64,000 nucleotides of DNA, taken from NCBI GenBank assembly GCA_963797175.1, contig CAWCOL010000005.1:558001-622000 (forward strand). The letters run 5' to 3'. Positions 19,002 through 26,992 of this stretch are shown here, one piece after another. The stretch is from DATLLN01 sp963797175 (lineage in GTDB: Bacteria; Actinomycetota; Thermoleophilia; Gaiellales; JAICJC01). The notes under the pieces were generated by a model that saw only the letters and a program-made list of their open reading frames with translations, made no database searches and was not told the origin of the DNA. The position numbers were made by a program, and so were the translations under genes. Within the stretch, counting starts at the first letter, position 1. Every line of letters begins with the position of its first letter.

Positions 19002-21460
19002 TCCCCTGCCAGGACGGCCATCCCGACGGTGCCCGGGCCGCCGTGGGTGCCGACCACCGCGCCCAGCTCGAGCACGTGGTCGATCGACGCCGCCGGGCGG
19101 ACGCGGGCGATCATCGCCGCCAGAGCCTCGACTGTCTCCGGACTGCGGGCGTGGCACAGCGCCACGCGCCCGGGCAGGCCAGGCTCGAGCTTCTCGCACA
19201 GGTAGTGCTCGAACGCGGGCAGCACCCGTGCGCGGCCGCGCACGCGGCCGTGGGAGCCGACCTCGCCGTCGTCCAGCGTCAGCAGCGGGCGCACCCGCAG
19301 CAGGCCGCCGACCACCGCCTGGGCGCGGCCGATCCGCCCGCCCTTCTGGAGGTACTCGAGCGTCTCCACGCTGAACAGCAGCGAGAGCCGGGGGAGCGCC
19401 TGCTCGAACCAGGTCATCAGGGCATTCTCGGGCACACCGCGGACGAGCAGGCGCTGGAGGCCGTCGGCCAGCAGCACCGTCGCGCCCGAGACGGCGTGCG
19501 TCTCCAGCACCGTCACCCGGTCGCCGCCGGGATCGACCGCCCGGGCGGCGACCTCGGCGCTGCCCGCGCTGGCCGAGAGCTTCGACGAGACCGGCAGCAC
19601 CAGCACGCGGCTGTAGCCCGCCAGCTCCTCGAACGCGGTCTCGTACGCGCCGGGCGCGGGCGCGGACGTCTGCGGCAGCTTCGCCTCCAGCGGCAGCCGC
19701 CGGTAGAACTCCTCGGGCGGCAGCTCGACGTAGTCGAGGTAGCTGCGCTCGCCCAGCCGCACCGAGAGCGGCACCATCCGCCAGTTGGCGTGCAGGCCCT
19801 GCGGCGAGCCCAGGTCGGCGGTCGAGTCCAGCACCAGCGCCGTGTTCTCGGCGGTCAGCAGCGGGCGCCCCTCGGCCCACGCGATCAGCGGGTAGAGCGG
19901 CTGGCCGCCCTCGCGCAGCTCGATCTCGATCTGGGGATGGGCGAGCCGTGCGCGCGCCAGCCAGGGGCCGGTCTCGAAGCTGTCGTCCTCGCCGCGGAGC
20001 AGCACGATGCGCGCCGCGCCGTCCTCGGCCAGGCGGCGCAACAGCGCGTCGGCGGCCGCCTCCGGCTCGTCCGCCGCCGCCACGGCCCGCCCGTCCACCA
20101 GCGCCATGTGCTGGCCCTCGCCGACCGCCAGGCCGTCCACGGTGGCGCTCCGCACCGCGCGGGTCAGCTCGCCGTAGCGCAGCGCGCCGTGCCGCCGCAC
20201 CATCTCGCCTGCGGCCTCGTCCAGCGGGCGAGAGGGATTGAAGCCCTCCATCAGCGCCAGGCCGGTCGCCACCGAGCGGGTGGGGATGACGCGCACGGGT
20301 CGCTCGGCGATCGCCGAGGCGTGCTCCGCGGCCAGGATGACGTTGCCGTTGTTGGGCAGCACGACGACGCCGTCTCCCTCCGCGGCCGCGATCGCCTGCG
20401 CGATCTCGCCGGCGGACGGGTTCATCGACTGGCCGCCCGCAACCAGCCGGTCGGCCCCCGCGGCCCGGAAGGCGGCCTCGTTGCCCTCGCCGGCGACGAT
20501 TGCGACCACGGCCGTTGCCGCACGAGGCGCGGACACCAGCCGCAGCCGGCGCTCGCGGTCGGCCGTCTGCGTGTGCATGTTGGCGATCTCGACCCGGTCG
20601 ATCGACCCCATCGCCAGCCCCAGCGCGAGCGCCGCCGGCGGATCGTCGGTGTGGACGTGGACCTTGACGGTGGGCGGCTCGCCCACCACCAGCAGGCTGT
20701 CGCCGAGCGCGTCCAGCGCGCGCTCCAGCCCGTCCGGCTCGACCGCGTCGCCCACCACCAGGAACGTCGTGCAGTAGCGGTAGGCCGAGGGTTCGGCATG
20801 GAGCGCCTCGACGCCCACCGGCCGGCCGCGCACGCCGATCGGCCCCTCGATCCGCTCGCCCCGCAGCGCGGCCACCGCCCCACGGGCGAACTCGACCAGC
20901 CCGGCCGCGCCGGCGTCCACCACGGCCGCCTCGCGCAGGGCGGGCAGCAGCTCGGGCGTCCGCTCGACGGCGCGGTCGCCGGCCTCCAGGGCGCGGTCGA
21001 GCAGCGCCTCCAGCGGCAGGTTCGGCGCGGCCTCGGCCGCCTCGGCCATCTCCCGCACCGCGGTCAGCATCGTCCCCTCGACCGGCTGGCGCACCGCCCG
21101 GTACGCCCGGTCGCAGGCCGAGCGGAGCGCGCGGGCAATCGCGTCGGTGCCCACCTCGGCCGGCTCCTCGCCCAGCGACTCGGCGAACCCGCGCACGATC
21201 TGGGAGAGGATCACGCCGCTGTTGCCGCGCGCGCCCATCAGTGCCGAGCGCGTCGCCACGGCCGCGATCTGCGACCGGTCGGCCGACTCGGGCAGCCCCT
21301 CCATCCCCTCGGCCAGGGCGATCGCCGTGTCCAGCAGGTTGCTCCCGGTGTCCCCGTCGGGCACCGGATACACGTTGAGGTCGTCCAGCCGCTGGCGGTG
21401 CAGCTCCAGGGCGGCCCGCCCTCCCCTGGCGAGGGCCGCGGCCGTACCGGCCGAGTTCAC
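18998..21460 (-). CDS. Fused fatty-acid kinase: FakA (DhaL/DAK) plus FakB (DegV) in one chain
   Basis: An 820-residue protein. Residues 1-200 form a DhaL-type ATP-binding domain with NVYPVPDGDTGSNLL and GARGNSGVILSQIVRGFAES. A middle FakA domain carries VKVHVHTDDPP. From about 545 there is a DegV/FakB lipid-binding domain with LVLDSTADL, TSAPAPGAYE, VSSKLSASAGSAEVAARA and ETLEYLQKGGRIGRA. In Firmicutes FakA and FakB are separate proteins: FakB presents a fatty acid and FakA phosphorylates it, and the acyl-phosphate feeds PlsX/PlsY. Here the kinase and fatty-acid carrier are covalently joined, next to Asp23 and in the same region as plsX and acpP. The GTG start overlaps the asp23 stop. No frameshift. 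Confidence 0.88.
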   Translation of the reverse strand: MNSAGTAAALARGGRAALELHRQRLDDLNVYPVPDGDTGSNLLDTAIALAEGMEGLPESADRSQIAAVATRSALMGARGNSGVILSQIVRGFAESLGEEPAEVGTDAIARALRSACDRAYRAVRQPVEGTMLTAVREMAEAAEAAPNLPLEALLDRALEAGDRAVERTPELLPALREAAVVDAGAAGLVEFARGAVAALRGERIEGPIGVRGRPVGVEALHAEPSAYRYCTTFLVVGDAVEPDGLERALDALGDSLLVVGEPPTVKVHVHTDDPPAALALGLAMGSIDRVEIANMHTQTADRERRLRLVSAPRAATAVVAIVAGEGNEAAFRAAGADRLVAGGQSMNPSAGEIAQAIAAAEGDGVVVLPNNGNVILAAEHASAIAERPVRVIPTRSVATGLALMEGFNPSRPLDEAAGEMVRRHGALRYGELTRAVRSATVDGLAVGEGQHMALVDGRAVAAADEPEAAADALLRRLAEDGAARIVLLRGEDDSFETGPWLARARLAHPQIEIELREGGQPLYPLIAWAEGRPLLTAENTALVLDSTADLGSPQGLHANWRMVPLSVRLGERSYLDYVELPPEEFYRRLPLEAKLPQTSAPAPGAYETAFEELAGYSRVLVLPVSSKLSASAGSAEVAARAVDPGGDRVTVLETHAVSGATVLLADGLQRLLVRGVPENALMTWFEQALPRLSLLFSVETLEYLQKGGRIGRAQAVVGGLLRVRPLLTLDDGEVGSHGRVRGRARVLPAFEHYLCEKLEPGLPGRVALCHARSPETVEALAAMIARVRPAASIDHVLELGAVVGTHGGPGTVGMAVLAGE

Positions 21461-21828
21461 GAGGTGCGCCTGACGCCCTGCACGTGGATCTGGACGCCGC
21501 CGACGGGCATCCCGGTCAGCTTCTCGACCGTGTACTGCACGCGCGAGCGGACGGTCGAGGCGACCTCGGCCAGGTTGAGCCCGTACTCGACGATCAGGAA
21601 CAGCTCGATGGCGAGGCCGCCGTTCTCTCGGCGGACGCCCACCCCCTGGTCGATCCGCTCCCGCGACAGCAGGCCCGCGACGCCCTGGGTCAGGTTCCGC
21701 GCCGCCATGCCCACCACGCCGTAGCATTCGAGCACCGTCAGGCCGACGATCTGGGCGATCACCTCGTTCGGGATCACCAGCTCGCCGGACACCACCGGCT
21801 GATCGGGGACGGCGGACACGGACATCAT
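21457..21828 (-). CDS. Asp23/Gls24 (YloU) family protein
   Basis: A 123-residue Asp23 domain protein with GELVIPNEVIAQIVGLTVLE, GVVGMAARN and the C-terminal YTVEKLTGMPVGGVQIHVQG. Family members are envelope-stress-linked, membrane-associated proteins of unclear biochemical role and commonly precede FakA (yloU-yloV in Bacillus). It is coupled to the kinase by a GTGA overlap. The start could be 21828 or the adjacent ATG at 21825. It is divergent from rpmB. Confidence 0.9.
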   Translation of the reverse strand: MMSVSAVPDQPVVSGELVIPNEVIAQIVGLTVLECYGVVGMAARNLTQGVAGLLSRERIDQGVGVRRENGGLAIELFLIVEYGLNLAEVASTVRSRVQYTVEKLTGMPVGGVQIHVQGVRRTS

Positions 21829-21869
21829 CCAGCACCTATGACGTGTCGTCGGGGCGGCGAGTTGCAGGC

Positions 21870-21875
21870 TATACT
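21870..21875 (+). promoter_or_regulatory. -10 element of rpmB (TATACT)
   Basis: TATACT, close to the full -10 consensus in very GC-rich DNA, ends 10 nt before the rpmB ATG. The transcript would have almost no 5' leader. Confidence 0.55.
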
Positions 21876-21885
21876 GCCCGCCGCC

Positions 21886-22077
21886 ATGTCCAAGGTCTGC
21901 GTCATCTGCGCCAAGAAGCCCGGGTTCGGCAACAACCGCAGCCGCTCGATGGTGGCCACCAAGCGGCGCTTCAACCCGAACCTCCAGCACATCCGGATCC
22001 TGCTGAACGGCTCGCCGACGCGCGCCTACGTCTGCACCCGCTGCCTCAAGAGCGGCCGCGTGCAGAAGGCCGTCTAG
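21886..22077 (+). CDS. rpmB: 50S ribosomal protein L28
   Basis: A 63-residue L28 beginning MSKVCVICAKKPGFGNNRSR and containing a cysteine pair set (C5/C8 and a C-terminal CTRC), that is, a zinc-binding form. It stands alone on the plus strand opposite asp23, the usual rpmB location near the asp23/fakA/recG block. Intact. Confidence 0.97.
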   Translation: MSKVCVICAKKPGFGNNRSRSMVATKRRFNPNLQHIRILLNGSPTRAYVCTRCLKSGRVQKAV

Positions 22078-22089
22078 CCACAGCGCGGC

Positions 22090-22623
22090 TCACTCCCCCG
22101 GCAGCAGCGACCAGCTCTCGAGGTCGTGCCGGATGCTCTCGAACTCGAGCAGCGAGCGGAGCACGCCCTCGCAGGTGAACCCGGCCGCCCGGGCGGCCCG
22201 CCGCGACGGCTGGTTGTGCGGCTCGATCAGCAGCTCGACGCGGCCGATGCCGCGCTCGGCGAACAGCCATGCGGCGAAGCAGCGCATCGCGGCCCGCGCC
22301 ACCCCACGGCCGCGCGCCCCCGCCACCACCCAGTAGCCGAGCTCGCAGCGGCCGCACCCGGCGTTCCGCAGGTCGGCGTCGATCGTGCCGGCCAGGCGGC
22401 CGTCCTCGAGGATCGCGAGCATCAACCGGCGACCGGCCGTGCGGGCTGTGCGCTGGCGCTCGAGCCAGGCGGCGGCGACGTCAGGGCCCGGCGCGGCAGC
22501 GCCGGCGATCCGGGCCACGGCGGGGTCGGCGAACGCGAGGCCCAGCTCGGGCACATCGGCGTCGCGCGGCGGGCGCAGCAGCAGCGGGCCGCAGGCGAGG
22601 GCCGGGCCGTCCTCCGCGGTCAA
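22090..22623 (-). CDS. RimJ/RimL-type GNAT acetyltransferase
   Basis: A 177-residue GNAT. LLLRPPRDADVPELGLAF is the N-terminal strand, GYWVVAGARGRGVARAAMRCFA is the acetyl-CoA loop, and VELLIEPHNQPSRRAARAAGF is the C-terminal motif. This pattern is typical of N-terminal-alpha or small-molecule acetyltransferases; the substrate is unknown. It begins with TTG overlapping the ribH stop (TTGA), making it the last gene of the riboflavin operon. Confidence 0.82.
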   Translation of the reverse strand: MTAEDGPALACGPLLLRPPRDADVPELGLAFADPAVARIAGAAAPGPDVAAAWLERQRTARTAGRRLMLAILEDGRLAGTIDADLRNAGCGRCELGYWVVAGARGRGVARAAMRCFAAWLFAERGIGRVELLIEPHNQPSRRAARAAGFTCEGVLRSLLEFESIRHDLESWSLLPGE

Positions 22624-23137
22624 TGCCGGGCGCGGGGCAGCGTGCGCATCAGGCCCGCCATCTCGACCGCGGCATCCGCCGCCTCGGCGCCCTTGTTGCC
22701 GTGCGCGCCGCCGGAGCGGGCGTCGGCCTGCGCCTGGTCGTCGCAGGTGAGCAGCCCGAACGCGACCGGCACGCCCGTGTCGCGGGACGCCTCGGTGATG
22801 CCGCGGGCCGCCTCGGTGCAGACGTACTCGAAGTGCGGCGTGTCGCCCCGGATCACGCAGCCCAGCGCGACAACGGCGTGGTGGCCGCCCGCCTCCGCCA
22901 GCCGGCGGCAGGCCAGCGGCAGCTCCCACGCGCCCGGCACGAGCACGATCGTCAGGTCCGGCGCGGCCGATCCCATGGCCCTCCAGCGTCTCCACCGCGC
23001 CGGCCAGCAGCCGCTCGACCACGTCCGCGTTGTACCGGGAGACGACGATGGCGATGTTGAGGTCGTCGTGCGGCCGGCCGACGATGGCGCGACAGCCTTC
23101 GGGAACTGCGACGTGGCCGGTCGCCCGCCTCGCTCAC
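22620..23137 (-). CDS. ribH: 6,7-dimethyl-8-ribityllumazine synthase (two frameshifts)
   Basis: Forms lumazine from ribitylamino-uracil and dihydroxybutanone phosphate; usually a 60-mer. Visible motifs: NIAIVVSRYNADVVERLLAG, VLVPGAWELPLA, VALGCVIRGDTPHFEYVC and the C-terminal GNKGAEAADAAVEM. The GTG start at 23137 overlaps the ribBA stop (GTGA) but is in a different frame from the body. One extra base near 23100 and another near 22977 restore a protein of about 171 residues. Confidence 0.9.
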
Positions 23138-24462
23138 GTGAGCGGCCCGACGAAGCCCAGCGGCGACTCGGTGAACGGCGAGGGCACGCCCTCGGGCTCC
23201 TCCAGGCGGATGCCCTGGTGCGTGATCGTGTGGCCCATCCGCTCGCGCTTGGTGCGCAGGTACTCGGCGTTCTCCGGATGCGGCTCGGCCACGATCGGCA
23301 CCTGCTCGGTCACGGTCAGGCCGTAGCCCTCCAGGCCGATGATCTTCTTCGGGTTGTTCGTCAGGACGCGGATCGTGGAGAGGCCGAGGTCGGCCAGGAT
23401 CTGCGCGCCCACGCCGTAGTCTCGGGAGTCAACGGGAAGGCCCAGCGCGAGGTTCGCATCCACCGTGTCGAGGCCCTGCTCCTGCAACTCGTAGGCCCGC
23501 AGCTTGTTCAGCAAGCCGATGCCACGCCCCTCCTGCGCCAGGTAGAGCAGGACGCCGCGGCCCTCCTGGGCGATCTGGGCGAGGGCGCGCTCGAGCTGCT
23601 CGCCGCAGTCGCAGCGAAGCGAGTGGAAGACGTCACCGGTGACGCACTCGGAGTGGACGCGGACGAGCACGTCGTCGGCGCCGTCAACGTCGCCGGCGAC
23701 CAGGGCGACGTGCTGCTGGCCGTCGACCAGCGAGCGGTAGCCGTGGGCGACGAAGTCGCCGTGACGGGTCGGCAGCTTGGCGGCCGCGATCTGCTCGACC
23801 AGCTGCTCCCGGCGGTGCCGGTAGGCGACCATGTCGGCGACGGTGATCATCTTCAGCCCGTGCCGCTCGCAGTAGCCGATCAGGTCGCGGAGCCGGGCCA
23901 TCGTCCCGTCCTCGTTCATCACCTCGCAGATCACGCCGGCCGGGGTCAGGCCCGCCATCCGCGCCAGGTCGACCGATGCCTCGGTCTGGCCGGTGCGCTC
24001 CAGCACGCCGTACGGCCGGGCGCGCAGCGGGAAGACGTGGCCGGGCTGGACGAGATCGGCCGCGCCCGCCGCCGGATCGACGGCCACCCGGATCGTGTGC
24101 GCGCGGTCGGCCGCCGAGATGCCCGTGGAGACGCCGTCCTTGGCCTCGATCGAGACGGTGAACGCCGTCTCGTAGGGCGTGCGGTTGGTCTGCGTCATCA
24201 TCGGCAGGCCCAGGTCGTCGCAGCGCTCGGGCGTCAGCGTCAGGCAGATCAGGCCGCGGGCGTGCGTCGCCATGAAGTTGATCGCCTCGGGCGTCACGCA
24301 CTCGGCCGCCATCACCAGATCGCCCTCGTTCTCGCGGTCGGGGGAGTCCACGACGACCACCATCCGGCCCGCCCGGATCTCCTCGACCGCCTCCTCGACG
24401 GTCGCGAACGGCGACTCGTCGAAGTCGGGATACGCCTCGTGGAAGCTGTCGGGATCGATCAT
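23134..24462 (-). CDS. ribBA: Bifunctional DHBP synthase / GTP cyclohydrolase II
   Basis: A 442-residue two-domain enzyme making both riboflavin precursors. The N-terminal RibB domain (about 20-225) has DRENEGDLVMAAE and GHVFPLRARPYGVLERTGQTEA. The C-terminal RibA domain has VRVHSECVTGDVFHSLRCDCGEQL, which carries the zinc cysteines, and YLAQEGRGIGLLNKLRAY. Intact. It overlaps ribE by 4 nt (ATGA) and ribH by 4 nt. A TACCAT 15 nt upstream may be an additional promoter. Confidence 0.97.
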   Translation of the reverse strand: MIDPDSFHEAYPDFDESPFATVEEAVEEIRAGRMVVVVDSPDRENEGDLVMAAECVTPEAINFMATHARGLICLTLTPERCDDLGLPMMTQTNRTPYETAFTVSIEAKDGVSTGISAADRAHTIRVAVDPAAGAADLVQPGHVFPLRARPYGVLERTGQTEASVDLARMAGLTPAGVICEVMNEDGTMARLRDLIGYCERHGLKMITVADMVAYRHRREQLVEQIAAAKLPTRHGDFVAHGYRSLVDGQQHVALVAGDVDGADDVLVRVHSECVTGDVFHSLRCDCGEQLERALAQIAQEGRGVLLYLAQEGRGIGLLNKLRAYELQEQGLDTVDANLALGLPVDSRDYGVGAQILADLGLSTIRVLTNNPKKIIGLEGYGLTVTEQVPIVAEPHPENAEYLRTKRERMGHTITHQGIRLEEPEGVPSPFTESPLGFVGPLT

Positions 24463-25064
24463 TCGGACACCGCCCCGATGGTACCAGAGGCCCCCTTGAA
24501 CACCAGCTTTTCCACGTACTTTGCGAGCAGGTCGGCTTCCAGGTTGACGCCCGAGCCAGGGCCGATCAGGCCCAGCGTCGTCACCTCGCGCGTGTGCGGG
24601 ATGATCGACACCGAGAAGCCCTCGTCGTCCACATCGACAACGGTGAGGCTGACGCCGTCCACCGTGATCGAGCCCTTCTCGATGGTGTAGCGCAGCACCT
24701 CGGCCGGCGCGGAGAAGCGGAGGTTGACGGCCGTCGCCTCGGGCGTCGCCGACACCAGCCGGCCGACCCCGTCGACGTGGCCCTGCACCCAGTGGCCGCC
24801 CAGCCGGTCGCTGACGCGCAGCGCCGGCTCCAGGTTGACCTGATCGCCGGCCGCCAGCTCGCCCAGCGCCGTGCGCCGCAGCGTCTCCGGCACGGCGTGG
24901 AAGCGCAGCCGCGGCCCGTCAACCGCGACGACGGTGAGGCAGCAGCCGTTGACCGACACCGAGTCGCCCACGGCCACGTCCGCCGCCACCAGTGGCGCGG
25001 ACACCTCGAGGTCGGGCGGCGGCGCGAGCACGCCCGCCCGTTCGACGACGATTCCCGTGAAGAT
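24459..25064 (-). CDS. ribE: Riboflavin synthase alpha chain (apparent ATC start)
   Basis: A 201-residue enzyme with two tandem lumazine-binding domains: FTGIVVERAGVL, VSVNGCCLTVV and GGHWVQGHVDGVG in the first, with KGSITVDGVSLTVVDVD in the second. The family begins M-F-T-G-I, but here the codon at the Met position is ATC (25064-25062). No ATG, GTG or TTG occurs in frame between the ribD end and this site. A perfect-spacing SD (gggagg, 7 nt before ATC) marks this position as the true start. It may be a miscalled ATG or a rare AUC initiation. Confidence 0.88.
   Translation of the reverse strand: MFTGIVVERAGVLAPPPDLEVSAPLVAADVAVGDSVSVNGCCLTVVAVDGPRLRFHAVPETLRRTALGELAAGDQVNLEPALRVSDRLGGHWVQGHVDGVGRLVSATPEATAVNLRFSAPAEVLRYTIEKGSITVDGVSLTVVDVDDEGFSVSIIPHTREVTTLGLIGPGSGVNLEADLLAKYVEKLVFKGASGTIGAVSE
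24478..24483 (-). promoter_or_regulatory. possible internal -10 for ribBA (TACCAT)
   Basis: TACCAT inside the 3' end of ribE, 15 nt before the ribBA ATG. It would give a short leader of about 8 nt. Weak evidence. Confidence 0.3.
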
Positions 25065-25066
25065 CC

Positions 25067-26086
25067 CTACACCTCCCGCAGCTCTGCCACCAGCAGGATA
25101 TCTCCGCCCACCGCGGAGGCCTCGAGGTGGACGGCCCGCGGAGCCGCGGCCAGGCTCGCGGCGGCCCACCCCGCGAACGTTCCCGGCCCGTCCCCGAGCA
25201 GGAGGGGCGCCGCGAACAGCGCGACGCGGTCGATCAGCCCGGCCTCCAGGAACGACGCGGCCAGCGTCGCCCCTCCCTCCAGCAGCACCGACGAGATGCC
25301 GCGGCGGGCGAGGTCGGACAGCGCCGCCTGGGGCGACAACGGCGTCACCAGCGTCGGCGGCCCATCGCCGGACGACAGGCGCGAGCCCGCCGGCAGCGGC
25401 CGGCGGCGGCTGAACACCACGCGCAGCGGCTGGCGCTCCGCCGGCGGAGAGACGTCGCGCGCGGTCAGATCGGGGTCGTCCCGCAGGGCCGTACCGATGC
25501 CGACCGCGACGGCCCCCGCTGCCGCACGCCACTCGTGGACGAGCCGGCGGCTGGCCGGGGAGGAGATCCACTGCGACTCGCCCGAGGCGGTCGCCGTGCG
25601 CCCGTCCAGGCTGGCGGCGGCCTTGTAGGTGACGTGCGGCCGGCCCAGCAGGTGCAGCGTGCGGAACGCGGCGTTCTGCCGGCGGGCCGCGGCCTCCAGG
25701 GCACCGTCGGCCACCTCCACCTCGATCCCCGCCTCCCGCAGCCGCGCGGCGCCGCGGCCGTCCACCTTCTCGGTCGGGTCGAGTGCGGCGATGACGGCGC
25801 GGACGATGCCGGCGGCGACCAGCGCGTCGGCACAGGGCGGGGTGCGGCCCTGGTGGGCGCACGGCTCCAGGCTGATGTACGCGGTCGCGCCGCGCGCGTC
25901 GCCGGCCAGGCGCAGCGCCATCGCCTCGGCATGCTCCCCGCCCGGCCGCTCGTGCCATCCCTCGGCCAGCACCGCGCCGTCGCGCACCAGCACGCAGCCG
26001 ACCACCGGGTTGGGGGCGGCGGTGCGCCGGCCCCGCTCTGCCAGCTCGAGGCAGCGCCGCAGGTGCGCCTCGTCGGCGGGGGTCAC
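25067..26086 (-). CDS. ribD: Bifunctional riboflavin deaminase-reductase
   Basis: A 339-residue enzyme for steps two and three of riboflavin synthesis. The deaminase domain has the zinc site GGEHAEAMAL with SLEPCAHQGRTPPCADAL. The reductase domain has YKAAASLDGRTATASGESQW, GIGTALRDDPDLT and VLLEGGATLAASFLE. The GTG start overlaps the rpe stop (GTGA). Intact. Confidence 0.96.
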   Translation of the reverse strand: MTPADEAHLRRCLELAERGRRTAAPNPVVGCVLVRDGAVLAEGWHERPGGEHAEAMALRLAGDARGATAYISLEPCAHQGRTPPCADALVAAGIVRAVIAALDPTEKVDGRGAARLREAGIEVEVADGALEAAARRQNAAFRTLHLLGRPHVTYKAAASLDGRTATASGESQWISSPASRRLVHEWRAAAGAVAVGIGTALRDDPDLTARDVSPPAERQPLRVVFSRRRPLPAGSRLSSGDGPPTLVTPLSPQAALSDLARRGISSVLLEGGATLAASFLEAGLIDRVALFAAPLLLGDGPGTFAGWAAASLAAAPRAVHLEASAVGGDILLVAELREV

Positions 26087-26790
26087 GCCCAGGCCGGCTC
26101 GGCCGCGGCGGCCACGATCCCGCTCAGCTCGCGGTAGCTCTCGGCCGGGCTCGGCGCGCCGAAGATCGCCGATCCGGCGACCAGCACGTTCGCGCCGGCC
26201 GCGAACACCCCGCCGATGGTGTCGCGGTTGACCCCGCCGTCCACCTCGACGGCGACGCTGTCGTCCCCGCGCGCCGCGGCCAGCTCGCGCAGCACGGGCA
26301 ACCGGTCGAGCGTCGCGTCGATGAACGGCTGACCGCCCCATCCCGGGTTGACGCTCATGCAGAGCAGCACGTCGGCGTAGCGGGCCGCCTCGCGCACGGC
26401 GTCCACGGGCGTGCCCGGGTTGAGCGTGACGCCGGCCCGGCAGCCCAGCTCGGCGATCTGCTGCAGCGTGTGGTGGATGTGCGGGCAGGTCTCGAGGTGG
26501 ACGGTGATGCTGTCCGCCCCCGCCCGGGCGAACTGCTCCAGATGCCGCTCGGGCTGCTCGATCATCAGGTGGACGTCGGCCAGCGCGCCGTGCGCGTGGA
26601 TCGTCTCGGCGATGTCGGCCAGCATCTTCGGCCCGAAGGTGATCACGGGGACGAAATGGCCGTCCATCACGTCCACGTGGATGACGCGCGCGCCGGCGTC
26701 CAGCACCTCCTCCACCTGCTCGCGCATGCGGCCGAAGTCCGCCGACAGGATCGACGGCGCCACCTCGGGCGTCGTGGGCCAGCTTCGCAT
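26083..26790 (-). CDS. rpe: Ribulose-phosphate 3-epimerase
   Basis: A 235-residue TIM-barrel enzyme interconverting ribulose-5-P and xylulose-5-P. Signatures: VAPSILSADFGRM, VIHVDVMDGHFVPVITFGP, LMIEQPERHLEQF, SVNPGWGGQPFI and VEVDGGVNRDT. It heads the rpe-ribD-ribE-ribBA-ribH operon and may supply ribulose-5-P, the DHBP synthase substrate. The start is supported by TACCAT 7 nt upstream. Confidence 0.96.
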   Translation of the reverse strand: MRSWPTTPEVAPSILSADFGRMREQVEEVLDAGARVIHVDVMDGHFVPVITFGPKMLADIAETIHAHGALADVHLMIEQPERHLEQFARAGADSITVHLETCPHIHHTLQQIAELGCRAGVTLNPGTPVDAVREAARYADVLLCMSVNPGWGGQPFIDATLDRLPVLRELAAARGDDSVAVEVDGGVNRDTIGGVFAAGANVLVAGSAIFGAPSPAESYRELSGIVAAAAEPAWA

Positions 26791-26797
26791 CGGCGGG

Positions 26798-26803
26798 ATG
26801 GTA
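26798..26803 (-). promoter_or_regulatory. -10 element of the rpe-rib operon (TACCAT, leaderless)
   Basis: TACCAT on the minus strand ends 7 nt before the rpe ATG. The lack of a 5' leader leaves no room for an FMN riboswitch in front of this riboflavin operon. Confidence 0.5.
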
Positions 26804-26992
26804 CCGGACGCCGCTCCGGGAGCGGCCGCGGCAGCCGTTCAACAAACCGCCGCCGCGGGCGATCAACTGGCCAGAGATGCGTCTCGTCACCGTCATCATG
26901 GACCGCCTCCGCCGGCTGCCTCGACCGCGTCGTGATGCGATCTCGGTCGACGGTCGGACCGTCCCTTTCGGACGCTGATCGAGGACCTGCCG

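Noticed and set aside
26791..26992. FMN riboswitch upstream of the rpe-rib operon
   Set aside because: The -10 element is 7 nt from the rpe start, leaving no leader, and no RFN-type conserved helices were seen.
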